A stretch of DNA of 21,829 nt, taken from positions 1 to 21,829 of IMG/VR virus record IMGVR_UViG_3300042387_002754; one strand, written 5' to 3'. Made by a program: the position numbers and the translations under genes. Source of the stretch: a virus. Shown here piece by piece: positions 7,849 to 14,665 of the stretch; within the stretch, counting starts at the first letter, position 1, and each line of letters opens with the position of its first letter. The notes under the pieces are model-generated. The model was not told the origin of the DNA, made no database searches, and worked only from the letters and a program-made list of their open reading frames with translations.

Positions 7849-8128
7849 GCTGTTGTGTTTTGAGTTGTTGGATTTTTGCCCTGATGAGGGCTTGCTTGGT
7901 GTGGTGGCAGGTCGCCAGGGGAAGGAGCATCCCGCCGAATTGTCTTTGCAGGAGTTTGGCCTTTTCTTCCCCGATTGTTCTCACAAGATAGCTGTGAGAC
8001 GGGAGCCGACCGAGTGGCACATAGACGCACCGATGCCGGGTCGTGAATGCAATCGCCAATGCTGATTCTTTACCAATGATTTCGGCGATGTCTTGCGCCG
8101 TTGGTGGTAGTGGGATTTCAAAGGACAT
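7835..8128 (-). CDS. Mor-like protein without the C-terminal HTH
   Basis: 97 residues from ATG at 8128, preceded by GGAG at a good distance; an in-frame ATG at 8158 is the alternative. The sequence follows the N-terminal pattern of the Mor/C family of phage middle- and late-gene activators: 'IAEIIGKESALAIA...RHRCVYVPLGRLPSHSYLVRTIGEEKAKLLQRQFGGMLLPLATC'. Family members normally continue through an Arg/Lys helix into a C-terminal helix-turn-helix. Here the protein ends after 'RAKIQQLKTQQHANT', so the DNA-binding part is missing. It could be a dimerising antagonist, a structural relative or a degraded activator. The position just before the late block would suit a control gene. Confidence 0.55.
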   Translation of the reverse strand: MSFEIPLPPTAQDIAEIIGKESALAIAFTTRHRCVYVPLGRLPSHSYLVRTIGEEKAKLLQRQFGGMLLPLATCHHTKQALIRAKIQQLKTQQHANT

Positions 8129-8324
8129 GAGTTTCTCCTGCGTCTTTTCTGCGTTCATCAGATGAAATATCCTCCAATAAAAGCCTCGCGGTTTCTTGGT
8201 AAATATGTGTCTTTTCAGGGGTTTCCTTTTCCATTAAAATCCCCCACAAGCACACATACCCACGCGCTGCGTGATGAGTTGTCCCGGTTTTATACAACCG
8301 ATTAAGGATTTTTGAGGCTTTCAT
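8118..8324 (-). CDS. Small hypothetical protein
   Basis: 68 residues from ATG at 8324, overlapping the upstream stop by 4 bp and the Mor-like start by 11 bp. It is basic at the N-terminus (MKASKILNRLYKTG) and acidic at the C-terminus (LLLEDISSDERRKDAGE). It has a central 'HHAARGYVCLWGILMEK' and no clear domain. Position in the coupled chain and an SD-like GGAG near its 3' end, serving the next gene, support translation. Local GC is lower than in the structural genes. I do not recognise the family. Confidence 0.6.
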   Translation of the reverse strand: MKASKILNRLYKTGTTHHAARGYVCLWGILMEKETPEKTHIYQETARLLLEDISSDERRKDAGETHVL

Positions 8325-8548
8325 GTTAATACCGCATCACGGAGTCGTTTGGGGTTCTTTCCGATTGCCTGTGCTATTTCTGCAAACCATTTGCTTTGGA
8401 AAAATTTAATTGCCGAAGTTTTGTTTTTTACAGCGATTCGGCTCGCGTAAGGGCTTTTGTAATCCGTTGGCGCTTTCAAGTCTTCTGCTGCGCACATGAG
8501 AATGGCGTAGGCAAGTTTTTGCATTCCGATTGCGACCTCCTCGCTCAT
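8321..8548 (-). CDS. Small hypothetical protein
   Basis: 75 residues from ATG at 8548, overlapping both neighbours by 4 bp (ATGA). The start has a strong SD (AAGGAGG) inside the end of the upstream gene. It is mainly helical with Lys-rich segments (SRIAVKNKTSAIKFFQSKWFAEIAQAIGKNPKRLRDAVL). The C-terminal 'WFAEIAQAIGKNPKRLRDAV' has the spacing of a helix-turn-helix-like element, but I would not call it one without structure prediction. Function unknown. Confidence 0.65.
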   Translation of the reverse strand: MSEEVAIGMQKLAYAILMCAAEDLKAPTDYKSPYASRIAVKNKTSAIKFFQSKWFAEIAQAIGKNPKRLRDAVLT

Positions 8549-8889
8549 TTTGCTCCCTCCTTGAGTCGCTCCACCCCATCCCGAAGTTCAGAAACGACGC
8601 CAAATTTGTCGTTCTCGAAGTCTATTTCAGCCAGCGCAATGGCGCGTTCTGAAATATAAATCAGCTCTTTGATTTGCTCCCTCGCATCAATGATCTGTTG
8701 TCCAAACTTTTGATTTATATGCGCGTTGATTTCTGCGCCCCTGTTTGCATCGCGCAAGTGTTTCCGCGCCTCGTCGCGCTCGCGCTGCAGTCTGCGGGCA
8801 AATTCCAAATCAACGCACGGCACTTGGTAGCCGTTATCATTTAGTGCATAGATGATTGGCTGGTCATCCGTCTCAGGCGTGTCGCTCAT
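8545..8889 (-). CDS. Phage hypothetical protein, MSDTPxTD coiled-coil type
   Basis: 114 residues from ATG at 8889. It begins MSDTPETD, then 'VPCVDLEFARRLQRERDEARKHLRDAN', a short coiled coil. This 'SDTP-x-TD ... FAR-x-L-E/Q-RERDEAR' arrangement is frequent in small phage proteins of unknown role. The C-terminal half is helical (IIDAREQIKELIYISERAIALAEIDFEN). The start follows the junction GGAGGGCGCGAAATGA, and its own 3' end (KEGAK) carries the same kind of SD for the next gene. It shares coiled-coil character and C-terminal EGAK with the 64-residue protein encoded just upstream. Confidence 0.75.
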   Translation of the reverse strand: MSDTPETDDQPIIYALNDNGYQVPCVDLEFARRLQRERDEARKHLRDANRGAEINAHINQKFGQQIIDAREQIKELIYISERAIALAEIDFENDKFGVVSELRDGVERLKEGAK

Positions 8890-9080
8890 TTCGCGCCCTC
8901 CTTTTCATATTTGCCATTTTTCCAGAGCCACACTTCCTGCTGTGCCGTTTCAAGCGCCGCCGCCTCTTCCTTGGCTACCTTGCGCAGCGACCGGATCACG
9001 GCAGTCAGCTCCATGTTGTCGCTGATGAGCTTTTCCACCTCCGATTTGAGGCGTTTGTTTTCTTCGATGATTTCTTTCAT
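8886..9080 (-). CDS. Short coiled-coil protein
   Basis: 64 residues from ATG at 9080, which overlaps the RusA-like stop (ATGA). A longer in-frame reading to 9218 shadows the RusA gene. The protein is one long helix with heptads (MKEIIEENKRLKSEVEKLISDNMELTAVIRSLRKVAKEEAAALETAQQEVW), probably a dimer, ending in EKEGAK. The final codons contain the SD (GGAGG) for the following gene. No DNA-binding motif is visible. Function unknown. Confidence 0.7.
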   Translation of the reverse strand: MKEIIEENKRLKSEVEKLISDNMELTAVIRSLRKVAKEEAAALETAQQEVWLWKNGKYEKEGAK

Positions 9081-9463
9081 GGGTGCGTGATTTCGATGGT
9101 GGTCATTTCGAGGTATTTCTTGCCGACTTTCTCTTGGCAGAATTGGAGTTCGACGCTGGCCGGGTCGTCGTCCGGGATGAGGGCGGCGTATCGGATTTGG
9201 TCGATGAGAGGTTTGCAACCGCCTGCGAAATTATCGGCATCGAGGAGGCGGCAGGCGTGGCGTGTAATGCGGAGAGTAACGCGGCCCGTGCGAGTTGTTT
9301 TTCGCGGTGGCTGGCAGTCCAGTGTTTGCCGAATAGCCGGTTGAGGCTTGGGGTCAGGTATCCGGGCAGGGTGAGATGAATGGGTGATTTCTCGGGCATA
9401 GGAGCCGTCTGGTTGCAGGGTGTATCCGAGGCGTTCAAGGTCGTGTTGGGTGAAGGTTGGCAT
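9077..9463 (-). CDS. RusA-like Holliday junction resolvase, C-terminal core in this frame
   Basis: The 128-residue frame from ATG at 9463 ends with an evident RusA-type core: 'RLLDADNFAGGCKPLIDQIRYAALIPDDDPASVELQF' (about 74-110). It has the Asp-x-Asp-Asn, Lys and paired Asp residues that bind metal in this family. RusA enzymes are dimers that cut four-way junctions, here probably resolving replication or recombination intermediates before packaging. The N-terminal 25 residues (MPTFTQHDLERLGYTLQPDGSYARE) look coding. Residues about 28-62 are Pro/Arg-rich and look like a shadow. Over that stretch another frame carries the N-terminal motif expected of RusA (see the next entry). The active product may therefore need a frame switch, or the two forms may be alternatives. 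Confidence 0.75.
   Translation of the reverse strand: MPTFTQHDLERLGYTLQPDGSYAREITHSSHPARIPDPKPQPAIRQTLDCQPPRKTTRTGRVTLRITRHACRLLDADNFAGGCKPLIDQIRYAALIPDDDPASVELQFCQEKVGKKYLEMTTIEITHP
9275..9399 (-). other. RusA N-terminal segment in the alternative frame
   Basis: From ATG at 9399 a different frame reads 'MPEKSPIHLTLPGYLTPSLN' then 'RLFGKHWTASHREKQLARAA', which has the Pro-Ser-x-Asn and basic features of RusA N-termini. Left of about 9275 this frame turns into Ser/Thr/Arg-rich shadow sequence, where the -1 frame holds the catalytic core. A one-base backward step at GAAAAAC (9297-9303 region) would join the two into one protein of about 108 residues. An ATG at 9438 is an earlier in-frame start. 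Confidence 0.5.
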
Positions 9464-9488
9464 AGGAAAACGGGAAAAAACGGGGGTG

Positions 9489-9692
9489 CCGGAAATGCCG
9501 GAAAAGAGGGGCTGTGAAACCTAACTGCGCTGAGAAGGAAGATAGGAAAATTGATTTCCTAACATTTAATATGAAACATCCGGCCAATCCGGCGTTTCCG
9601 GCATAAATAGCCCTCAAAATGCCTTTTTTGGGTATCTCAAGAAAAAGGATTCTTTTTCTTTCCGGCATTTCCGGCGCGGGAAACGCCGGATT
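9489..9692. repeat. Cluster of inverted iteron-like repeats, candidate replication origin
   Basis: This lies in the 248-bp gap (9464-9711) directly after the primase-helicase gene. TTTCCGGCATTTCCGGC occurs at 9658-9674 and as its exact reverse complement at 9489-9505. AATCCGGCGTTTCC occurs at 9587-9600 and in reverse at about 9678-9691, with extra CCGGC units beside them. Between these lie two AT-rich dyads: TAGGAAA/TTTCCTA (9543-9561, 5-base centre) and AAGAAAAAG/CTTTTTCTT (9639-9660, 4-base centre). GC-rich iterons around AT-rich dyads beside the replicative helicase suggest an origin. No convincing gene lies here. Confidence 0.6.
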
Positions 9693-9711
9693 CTTTGGAC
9701 ATCTTTTCATT

Positions 9712-12144
9712 TCAGGCAGAGAGTCCGAAGGCGTCATTCTTCTCCTCCATTTTGAGTTTGATTCCGTGAATCGTCGGGTGATCCTTCCGATCCGGCTCGA
9801 TGTGATAGCCCCGCTCGGACATCACTTTTCGGAGTTGGCGGGTTCCTCGGTAGCGTGGCTGTTCGCCGTTCTGGTCGCACCAGATGGCGTAGGTTTTCGA
9901 CAGCGAGCCGATCCCGCAGCGCCCGGTGATGTCCTTCTCCGTGCATTCGAGGAGGAACGCACCGAACTGGTCGGATTCCTCCCGATAGTTCCGTGTCGCT
10001 TCCACCACTTGGGGCGGTGGGCGAAGGCCGATGTCGCGGCTTTCGAGAAGTCCACGGATCGCCCAGTTGAGAATGCCGGCGGATTCCGCTTCAAATTCCC
10101 CGAGGATTTCATGGCGGTCGCGGCGTTCGTTCTCAGGGATTGTTTGGGTGAACGGGATCATGTGGACGCGTCGCCAGATTCCTTCGTCCGTGCCTTCGAC
10201 ATCCGGCTTGTGGTTTCCCATGAGCCAGAGTTTATGGGTCGGGAAAAAAGCGTAAGGTTGCTCGAATGGACGGCGGGCATTGATGGCATCGCCGCCGGTG
10301 ATCGCTTTCACCTGGGAGTCAGCCAGCTTGCGCTTCTCGGGGATTTCGTCCGTGAGAACCACCCGCTTGCCTTCCATCGAGGCCTTGTAATAATCGAAAT
10401 TATTGTCCGACTTGGCAGCGAGGAGGGCGGCAATCGGGACCGTGGTCATGAGGTCGCCAAGGAGTATTTTGAGCACACCGAAGAGGGTGGATTTGCCGTT
10501 GGCGCCCTTTCCGTAGGCAAAAAAGAGGGCGTCGTGGTGGACGCGCCCGGTCAGCGAATACCCGAAGGCACGCGCCAGATAGACGCGCGTCTCGACATCC
10601 GGCATGAAGCGGTTCAGGAACGCATCCCACTTGGGACACTCTGCCGCTGTGTCGAAATTGATCGGTGAGCGGGTCGTCGCATAGTCCGAGGCGCGGTGTT
10701 CGCGGAAAATGCCCTCGGCAAAATCCAGCGTGCCATTGAGCACCACGAGAATCTCTGGGTTGGCGTCAAAAGCCGTCGCCGGGAGGTTCATTTCCGATTT
10801 GGCAATGCGTTCGACAGACGCCAGATATTCCGCATGGCAGAGACGATGGCAGCGGTCCTCGAGGCCCTTGATCTCCTTGATGCGCGGGTCCTTCTTGTCA
10901 TCCTCTGCCGGATGCGCCTTCATTTCAGCCCGCACCGAGTCAGCTACCCGCTGATAAACCTCTGTGAGCGTGTCGGAAATATCGAGAAGCGTCGTGTTCC
11001 CATTGTCCCGCCGCCATAGCCCGTCCTCGTAGGTCATCCATGTCTTGGCGTGTATATTCCAAACGCGCAGGCCCTTTCGGAGTTCTGCCCATAGGCGGGC
11101 GTCTCCCTTGTGGGCCTGCGCGTAGGCCACCATAATCCTTTCGCGGGAAATCTCGGTCGGGATCGCTGCCACCTCCCCACCGGCCAGCGGATCTTCTCCC
11201 TCACCTGGTCCACGGGTTGAGTCGGCAAATCGAATCCGGCCCGCCCAGCGTTTCCGCCGCCATGCCTCACGGGCGTCGAATCCGTGCTCACTGGCAATGT
11301 GTGCCAGCGTTCCAACTCCCACCTGTTTGAGGCGTGCCTTGTGCTTGGATGCGTATTCGCCATCCTTCTCCTCCGGGGACCACTGATGCAAAAGCCTCGC
11401 ACCGTCCGCCATCGGCAGGACGCTCCACACTGCGGAGGCAATTTTGAGCCATGTATCGTAATCCGGGCGCGGTGGTATGTAGCGCAGCATCTCGGCAATG
11501 TCCGCCGCTGTCGTCTCCACCGGTGGACGCCACACCTCACGCTCCGGCATTTTGTCCGGCACGGGGATCGGTTGGTAAATGTCCGAGGTCTCCATGTCCG
11601 GATCGTAGGACACGAAGCACAGGCGCATCGGGTCCTTCGTCGCCTTGTCGAGCTTGAGCTTATGCTTCTCGGAAAAATGAAGTTCCGCCGCAAACCACGA
11701 ATCCTTGTGCCGCTCGGGATCAATTGATACCACCGCCTTGAGTCCCTGCCCGGATGGTCCCACGAAAACCGCGCCCACATAGGGATCGGCGAGGAGTTCC
11801 GCCCGCTTGGCGCGAACCACGGAATCATCGGCGAGGATCGGGTTATCCTTCAGGTCAAAATCCGCCTGGAGCCATCCGCTGTGCGTGATCGCCTTCGCCT
11901 CGGGTGAAAGGTCACGCTCACGGGAGAGGCAATGGCAGGAAATGGTTACGGCTGGGAGGTCACGCTTCTTGGCTGTGTAGCGCGGCTCGTCTCCGCGCTT
12001 GAGGTGTTCGCGCAGGATGTCCACCTGCCGCTGCCACCGCCCATCCTTCACACCTTGAAAGAATGCCTCCAGCGTGATCGCCTCGTCCGGTTCGTCCGCG
12101 AAGGCGTTGGAGAAAATTGAGATATTCGTCTTGAGTGTATTCAT
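9712..12144 (-). CDS. Primase-helicase, D5-like with VirE/BT4734-type N-terminus
   Basis: 810 residues from ATG at 12144, immediately after the upstream stop (TAAATG). The N-terminal ~200 residues look like the primase-associated BT4734/VirE-N type, with 'WLQADFDLKDN' (about 91-101) and 'GPSGQGLKAVVSID' (129-142). Residues ~210-290 match a PriCT-2-like linker (AEMLRYIPPRPDYDTWLKIASAVW). The C-terminal half is a D5-family SF3 helicase with Walker A 'GKGANGKST' (545-553), Walker B 'VVLTDE' (595-600), 'MGNHKP' (642-647) and 'GIWRRV' (655-660). It should lay primers and unwind phage DNA from its own origin, most simply the repeat cluster just downstream. Phages of this type do not need host DnaB loading. 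Confidence 0.92.
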   Translation of the reverse strand: MNTLKTNISIFSNAFADEPDEAITLEAFFQGVKDGRWQRQVDILREHLKRGDEPRYTAKKRDLPAVTISCHCLSRERDLSPEAKAITHSGWLQADFDLKDNPILADDSVVRAKRAELLADPYVGAVFVGPSGQGLKAVVSIDPERHKDSWFAAELHFSEKHKLKLDKATKDPMRLCFVSYDPDMETSDIYQPIPVPDKMPEREVWRPPVETTAADIAEMLRYIPPRPDYDTWLKIASAVWSVLPMADGARLLHQWSPEEKDGEYASKHKARLKQVGVGTLAHIASEHGFDAREAWRRKRWAGRIRFADSTRGPGEGEDPLAGGEVAAIPTEISRERIMVAYAQAHKGDARLWAELRKGLRVWNIHAKTWMTYEDGLWRRDNGNTTLLDISDTLTEVYQRVADSVRAEMKAHPAEDDKKDPRIKEIKGLEDRCHRLCHAEYLASVERIAKSEMNLPATAFDANPEILVVLNGTLDFAEGIFREHRASDYATTRSPINFDTAAECPKWDAFLNRFMPDVETRVYLARAFGYSLTGRVHHDALFFAYGKGANGKSTLFGVLKILLGDLMTTVPIAALLAAKSDNNFDYYKASMEGKRVVLTDEIPEKRKLADSQVKAITGGDAINARRPFEQPYAFFPTHKLWLMGNHKPDVEGTDEGIWRRVHMIPFTQTIPENERRDRHEILGEFEAESAGILNWAIRGLLESRDIGLRPPPQVVEATRNYREESDQFGAFLLECTEKDITGRCGIGSLSKTYAIWCDQNGEQPRYRGTRQLRKVMSERGYHIEPDRKDHPTIHGIKLKMEEKNDAFGLSA

Positions 12145-12405
12145 TTATTGATTTTTCTTCTGGTCCCATCGTTGCAACCGGCGCTCGAATCTCGTCCAGC
12201 GCATGTATTCCATTTCATCCATAGCCCCATCGCGGTGCAGGAGATCGGCAAACCAGCCACCGAGCATGGCCATTCCCCATCCACTGCTTTCTGTATGGTG
12301 TCGGCTTTCAAAAGCCTCTTGCGGCCATTGCTTGAGACGCTGCCGCCAGTAACGGTGCTTGTTTTCGTTTGGGAGTGTTCCAAATAGCTCCAGTTGAGTG
12401 CTCAT
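12145..12405 (-). CDS. Small replication-module protein with sliding-clamp-binding motif
   Basis: 86 residues from ATG at 12405, overlapping the helicase stop by 4 bp. The protein opens 'MSTQLELFGTLP': QLELF at residues 4-8 matches the QL-x-LF consensus used to bind the bacterial beta sliding clamp. The rest is rich in Trp and Arg (YWRQRLKQWPQEAF, WGMAMLGGWFADLLH, MRWTRFERRLQRWDQ) and helical. I do not recognise a family. Its place between a Pif1-like helicase and the primase-helicase fits a protein that brings the host clamp to the phage replisome, or one that captures the clamp against the host (inference). Confidence 0.7.
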   Translation of the reverse strand: MSTQLELFGTLPNENKHRYWRQRLKQWPQEAFESRHHTESSGWGMAMLGGWFADLLHRDGAMDEMEYMRWTRFERRLQRWDQKKNQ

Positions 12406-13736
12406 TTCAGATTCTTGTAAAAATTGATTGCCGCCTCGCTCACATGAACGCCCTTGATCCAGTCCTTGAGGTAAAGCCCACTGAGCGAACGCAGACGGGA
12501 AAGCGCCACATACGCTTGCCCCGGCTCACGAGCGGCCCGGATGTCAATATGGGCGCTGTTGAGCGTGAGACCCTGTGATTTGTGTATGGTCAGCGCATAG
12601 GCTGGGCGAAGAGGGATTTGTGTCATGGTCGCCGAATCCTCGCGCTGCGGGTCAAATTGGGATGACCGCTTGGGGATGTTGACCGTTTCCCCGTTGTCGA
12701 ACCGCACCCACACCGATTCCGGCTCCATGTCCTGCACGGTCCCGCAGAGGCCATTGACCACCGTGTGCTTCTGGGTTTTGTCTTCCTCGTCTGGCACTTC
12801 CATGTTGCAAGTTGCCATCACGCGCGCCCCGCGCTTGATCGTGAGGTGTGTCGGGGTGATCGAGTTCTTGGCGAGGAAGTCCGCCTCGTGCTCGGCTCCG
12901 GTGAAGTCGGCTTCATAGCTCGCCTCGGGCGATTCGATTTCCCCGATCTGGTAGGCATTCCACTTGTCCACCTGGGCGTTGTGAGTCATCAGGCGCACCA
13001 CGCGCCGATCGACAAACATCTTCACCCGGCTCGAGAGCGTATCCGCCACCGCCTTGGAAATGCGCCCCTCGCGGAAGTTGTTCAGCGCCTCGGTGAAGAG
13101 GGGTTCCTTTTGGCGGTGAATCTGCGTGAGGTAGGCATTTCGGAATCCCGCCCCGCGCCATGCCTCAGAGGCAAAAGCCCAGTCGTATTTTCCATCCTTG
13201 GCCACCGGAGGGAGTTGGAGAAAGTCACCGACGGCCACGAGTTGGATGCCGCCGAAGGGTCGGTCAGTCTTGCGGATCGCGCGGCAATGAAAATCGAGGT
13301 AGTCGATAATCCGCCCCGGCAACATGGAAATCTCATCGATGACAAGGCATTCCGCCGCCTTCACCCGAGCAAATGCCGAATGGCGAGAGAACGGCATCGG
13401 CTTCTTTTGAAGGAAGGCCAAATAATCCTCGAATTTCTGCCCCGGCGCAGGCCCCAGCGCCATGCCTGCCCATCGGTAGATCGTATGAGCTGCGATCCCC
13501 ACGCCGGCATTCTTGCGAAATTGGTCTTGGAGGTTCAGCGCAGCGATCCCCGTGGTCGCGCAGACATCCACCCGACCGAATGCCTGCCCGATGTATTGCA
13601 GGAGCGCGGTGGATTTCCCCGTGCCTGCCATACCGGAGAGGAAGACATTTTCACCGGATTGGATAAGATCGACCGCCGCCGCTTGTCCTGGCGAGAGCCG
13701 GATCGCATTCTCCGCAGGGAAGCGCTTCACCGTCAT
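12402..13736 (-). CDS. Pif1/RecD-like SF1 helicase
   Basis: 444 residues from ATG at 13736, overlapping the previous stop by 4 bp with the SD lying in a TTE repeat. Motifs in order: Walker A 'GMAGTGKST' (35-43), 'CATTGIAA' (59-66), Walker B 'LVIDEISML' (131-139), motif III 'VGDFLQLPP' (169-177), motif IV region 'LTQIHRQ' (203-209), 'LTIHKSQGLTL' (382-392) and 'QAYVALSRLRS' (407-417). These are the hallmarks of Pif1-type 5'-3' helicases, which clear structured or protein-bound DNA and assist recombination. At 444 residues it is a compact version. It is probably co-expressed with the primase-helicase. Confidence 0.92.
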   Translation of the reverse strand: MTVKRFPAENAIRLSPGQAAAVDLIQSGENVFLSGMAGTGKSTALLQYIGQAFGRVDVCATTGIAALNLQDQFRKNAGVGIAAHTIYRWAGMALGPAPGQKFEDYLAFLQKKPMPFSRHSAFARVKAAECLVIDEISMLPGRIIDYLDFHCRAIRKTDRPFGGIQLVAVGDFLQLPPVAKDGKYDWAFASEAWRGAGFRNAYLTQIHRQKEPLFTEALNNFREGRISKAVADTLSSRVKMFVDRRVVRLMTHNAQVDKWNAYQIGEIESPEASYEADFTGAEHEADFLAKNSITPTHLTIKRGARVMATCNMEVPDEEDKTQKHTVVNGLCGTVQDMEPESVWVRFDNGETVNIPKRSSQFDPQREDSATMTQIPLRPAYALTIHKSQGLTLNSAHIDIRAAREPGQAYVALSRLRSLSGLYLKDWIKGVHVSEAAINFYKNLK

Positions 13737-14014
13737 TTCACGCCCTCCGTGTTCTCTGTGTCCTCTGTGGTCAATCCCTTAGACAAATCAACTTTACGAA
13801 AAACCATTTCAAACAACTCCCTTTCCTTGTTCAGATAAAACAGTTTTCTAAGCTGTGTATTCCAAAGGAATTGGTTCTCGCGCGCGTTATGCAGCGATGA
13901 AAAGAATTTCTCTCCGGATCGATTAAAACGGATTTGCCATTTCCTTCCTTCGAGTGTGTTGTTCAAGAATATATCGACCGATCCATCAAATCCGCAGTGG
14001 TTAGTATTCCGCAA
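13733..14014 (-). CDS. Hypothetical protein whose C-terminus is made by a TTE repeat
   Basis: I choose a TTG start at 14014 preceded by GAGGAA, giving 93 residues. The frame is open to ATG at 14158/14161, but that upstream part (about 50 residues) is Pro/Ser/Arg-rich and shadows the gene 14001-14258. The core 'TLEGRKWQIRFNRSGEKFFSSLHNARENQFLWNTQLRKLFYLNKERELFEMVFRKVDLSKG' is AT-richer than its neighbours and not recognised. The last 14 residues (LTTEDTENTEGVK) are encoded by the dispersed repeat at 13743-13777, which also supplies the SD for the helicase. The start remains uncertain. Confidence 0.5.
   Translation of the reverse strand: MRNTNHCGFDGSVDIFLNNTLEGRKWQIRFNRSGEKFFSSLHNARENQFLWNTQLRKLFYLNKERELFEMVFRKVDLSKGLTTEDTENTEGVK
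13743..13777 (-). repeat. Dispersed TTE-type repeat, copy 2
   Basis: On the minus strand it reads ACCACAGAGGACACAGAG and continues to AACACGGAGGG. It is translated as LTTEDTENTEG at the end of the 93-residue protein. Its terminal CGGAGGG lies at SD distance from the helicase start, so the repeat is part of a gene junction. Confidence 0.88.
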
Positions 14015-14258
14015 TTCTTCCTCGGAAGAGATGGATGGCCTTGGCGAGGAATCGCGCCTCGGGGTCGTCTGCTCCGGTAAGGTATCCCATGCGGAGCGCT
14101 GCCCCGAGTTCTCCCGCAATACGCCGCGCTTCAATAGATTTAAGATTTTCGTTATCATCACTTAAAACGGGTCGGATTCGCTGCGTTTGCGGTTCAGGAG
14201 TGGCAGGCGGTGGAGCAGGATCGGCGGCTTGCTTTGGAAGGCTTGCACTGCGATCCAT
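14001..14258 (-). CDS. Conserved-looking small protein, start uncertain
   Basis: The C-terminal 45 residues (SIEARRIAGELGAALRMGYLTGADDPEARFLAKAIHLFRGRIAEY) look strongly coding. There is no ATG near the point where that coding character begins (about 14150), where the stop of the 14162-14665 gene lies. The nearest usable start in frame is ATG at 14258 (MDRSASLPKQ) with a GGGGA upstream, giving 85 residues and a 97-bp overlap with the previous gene; an earlier ATG is at 14333. Alternatively, a small deletion removed the original start beside the upstream stop, and the ATG at 14158 now leads into the wrong frame. I do not recognise a function. Confidence 0.45.
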   Translation of the reverse strand: MDRSASLPKQAADPAPPPATPEPQTQRIRPVLSDDNENLKSIEARRIAGELGAALRMGYLTGADDPEARFLAKAIHLFRGRIAEY

Positions 14259-14665
14259 GCTTGGTCCCCGTTCGGATCGATCACAATCCCGAGGTCGCTC
14301 TCGAAGGAGTGAAGAGAGTCGAACCACTCCCACTCCGCTGCTGGTGCTCCCTCCTTTGGTTGATCCATCGGAACGCGCTCCCCGAGGGTCAATGCCCCCA
14401 ACTCGCGTGGAGCCGGGGGTTTGACTTTTGGGGCGCAGGCGTCGAGTCCCTGCTTGATGCTGGCAGCAAGGTCAGCCTTTTCGCTGTCGGGCGTGATCTT
14501 GATTCCGGTTGTCTCGGGTTTTGGAAGCCATTTAATGAACCTCCCATCCGCCCCGACAAGTTTGGCATAATGCGGGCCTTCCGGTGTCAGAATAACTTCC
14601 TCCTCTTGTTTGAGTTGAAAAGTTTTGGCCCCTTTCTTGGCAAGGATTTCAGCGAGGGTTGGCAT
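14162..14665 (-). CDS. Conserved phage-type hypothetical protein
   Basis: 167 residues from ATG at 14665, overlapping the sigma-like gene by 17 bp. The N-terminus (MPTLAEILAKKGAKTFQLKQEEEVILTPEGPHYAKLVG) is followed by a charged linker and a proline-rich stretch. A C-terminal block reads 'GERVPMDQPKEGAPAAEWEWFDSLHSFESDLGIVIDPNGDQAWIAV', which has the look of a small folded domain with conserved Trp and acidic residues. No enzyme motif is visible. It lies within the replication and recombination block, so an accessory role there is possible but unproven. Confidence 0.7.
   Translation of the reverse strand: MPTLAEILAKKGAKTFQLKQEEEVILTPEGPHYAKLVGADGRFIKWLPKPETTGIKITPDSEKADLAASIKQGLDACAPKVKPPAPRELGALTLGERVPMDQPKEGAPAAEWEWFDSLHSFESDLGIVIDPNGDQAWIAVQAFQSKPPILLHRLPLLNRKRSESDPF

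Noticed and set aside
9435-9737. 100-codon minus-strand ORF across the gap after the primase
   Set aside because: It is read through the inverted repeats, ends in the RusA start and has low-complexity Phe/Arg/Pro composition; I treat the gap as non-coding.
9619-10668. 349-codon plus-strand ORF opposite the primase-helicase
   Set aside because: It is antisense to a gene with clear Walker A, Walker B and other helicase motifs, has no recognisable domain and no SD; a GC-driven shadow.
12765-13838. 357-codon plus-strand ORF opposite the Pif1-like helicase
   Set aside because: It lies antisense to all helicase motifs and its composition (Arg/His/Leu-rich) is that of a shadow frame.
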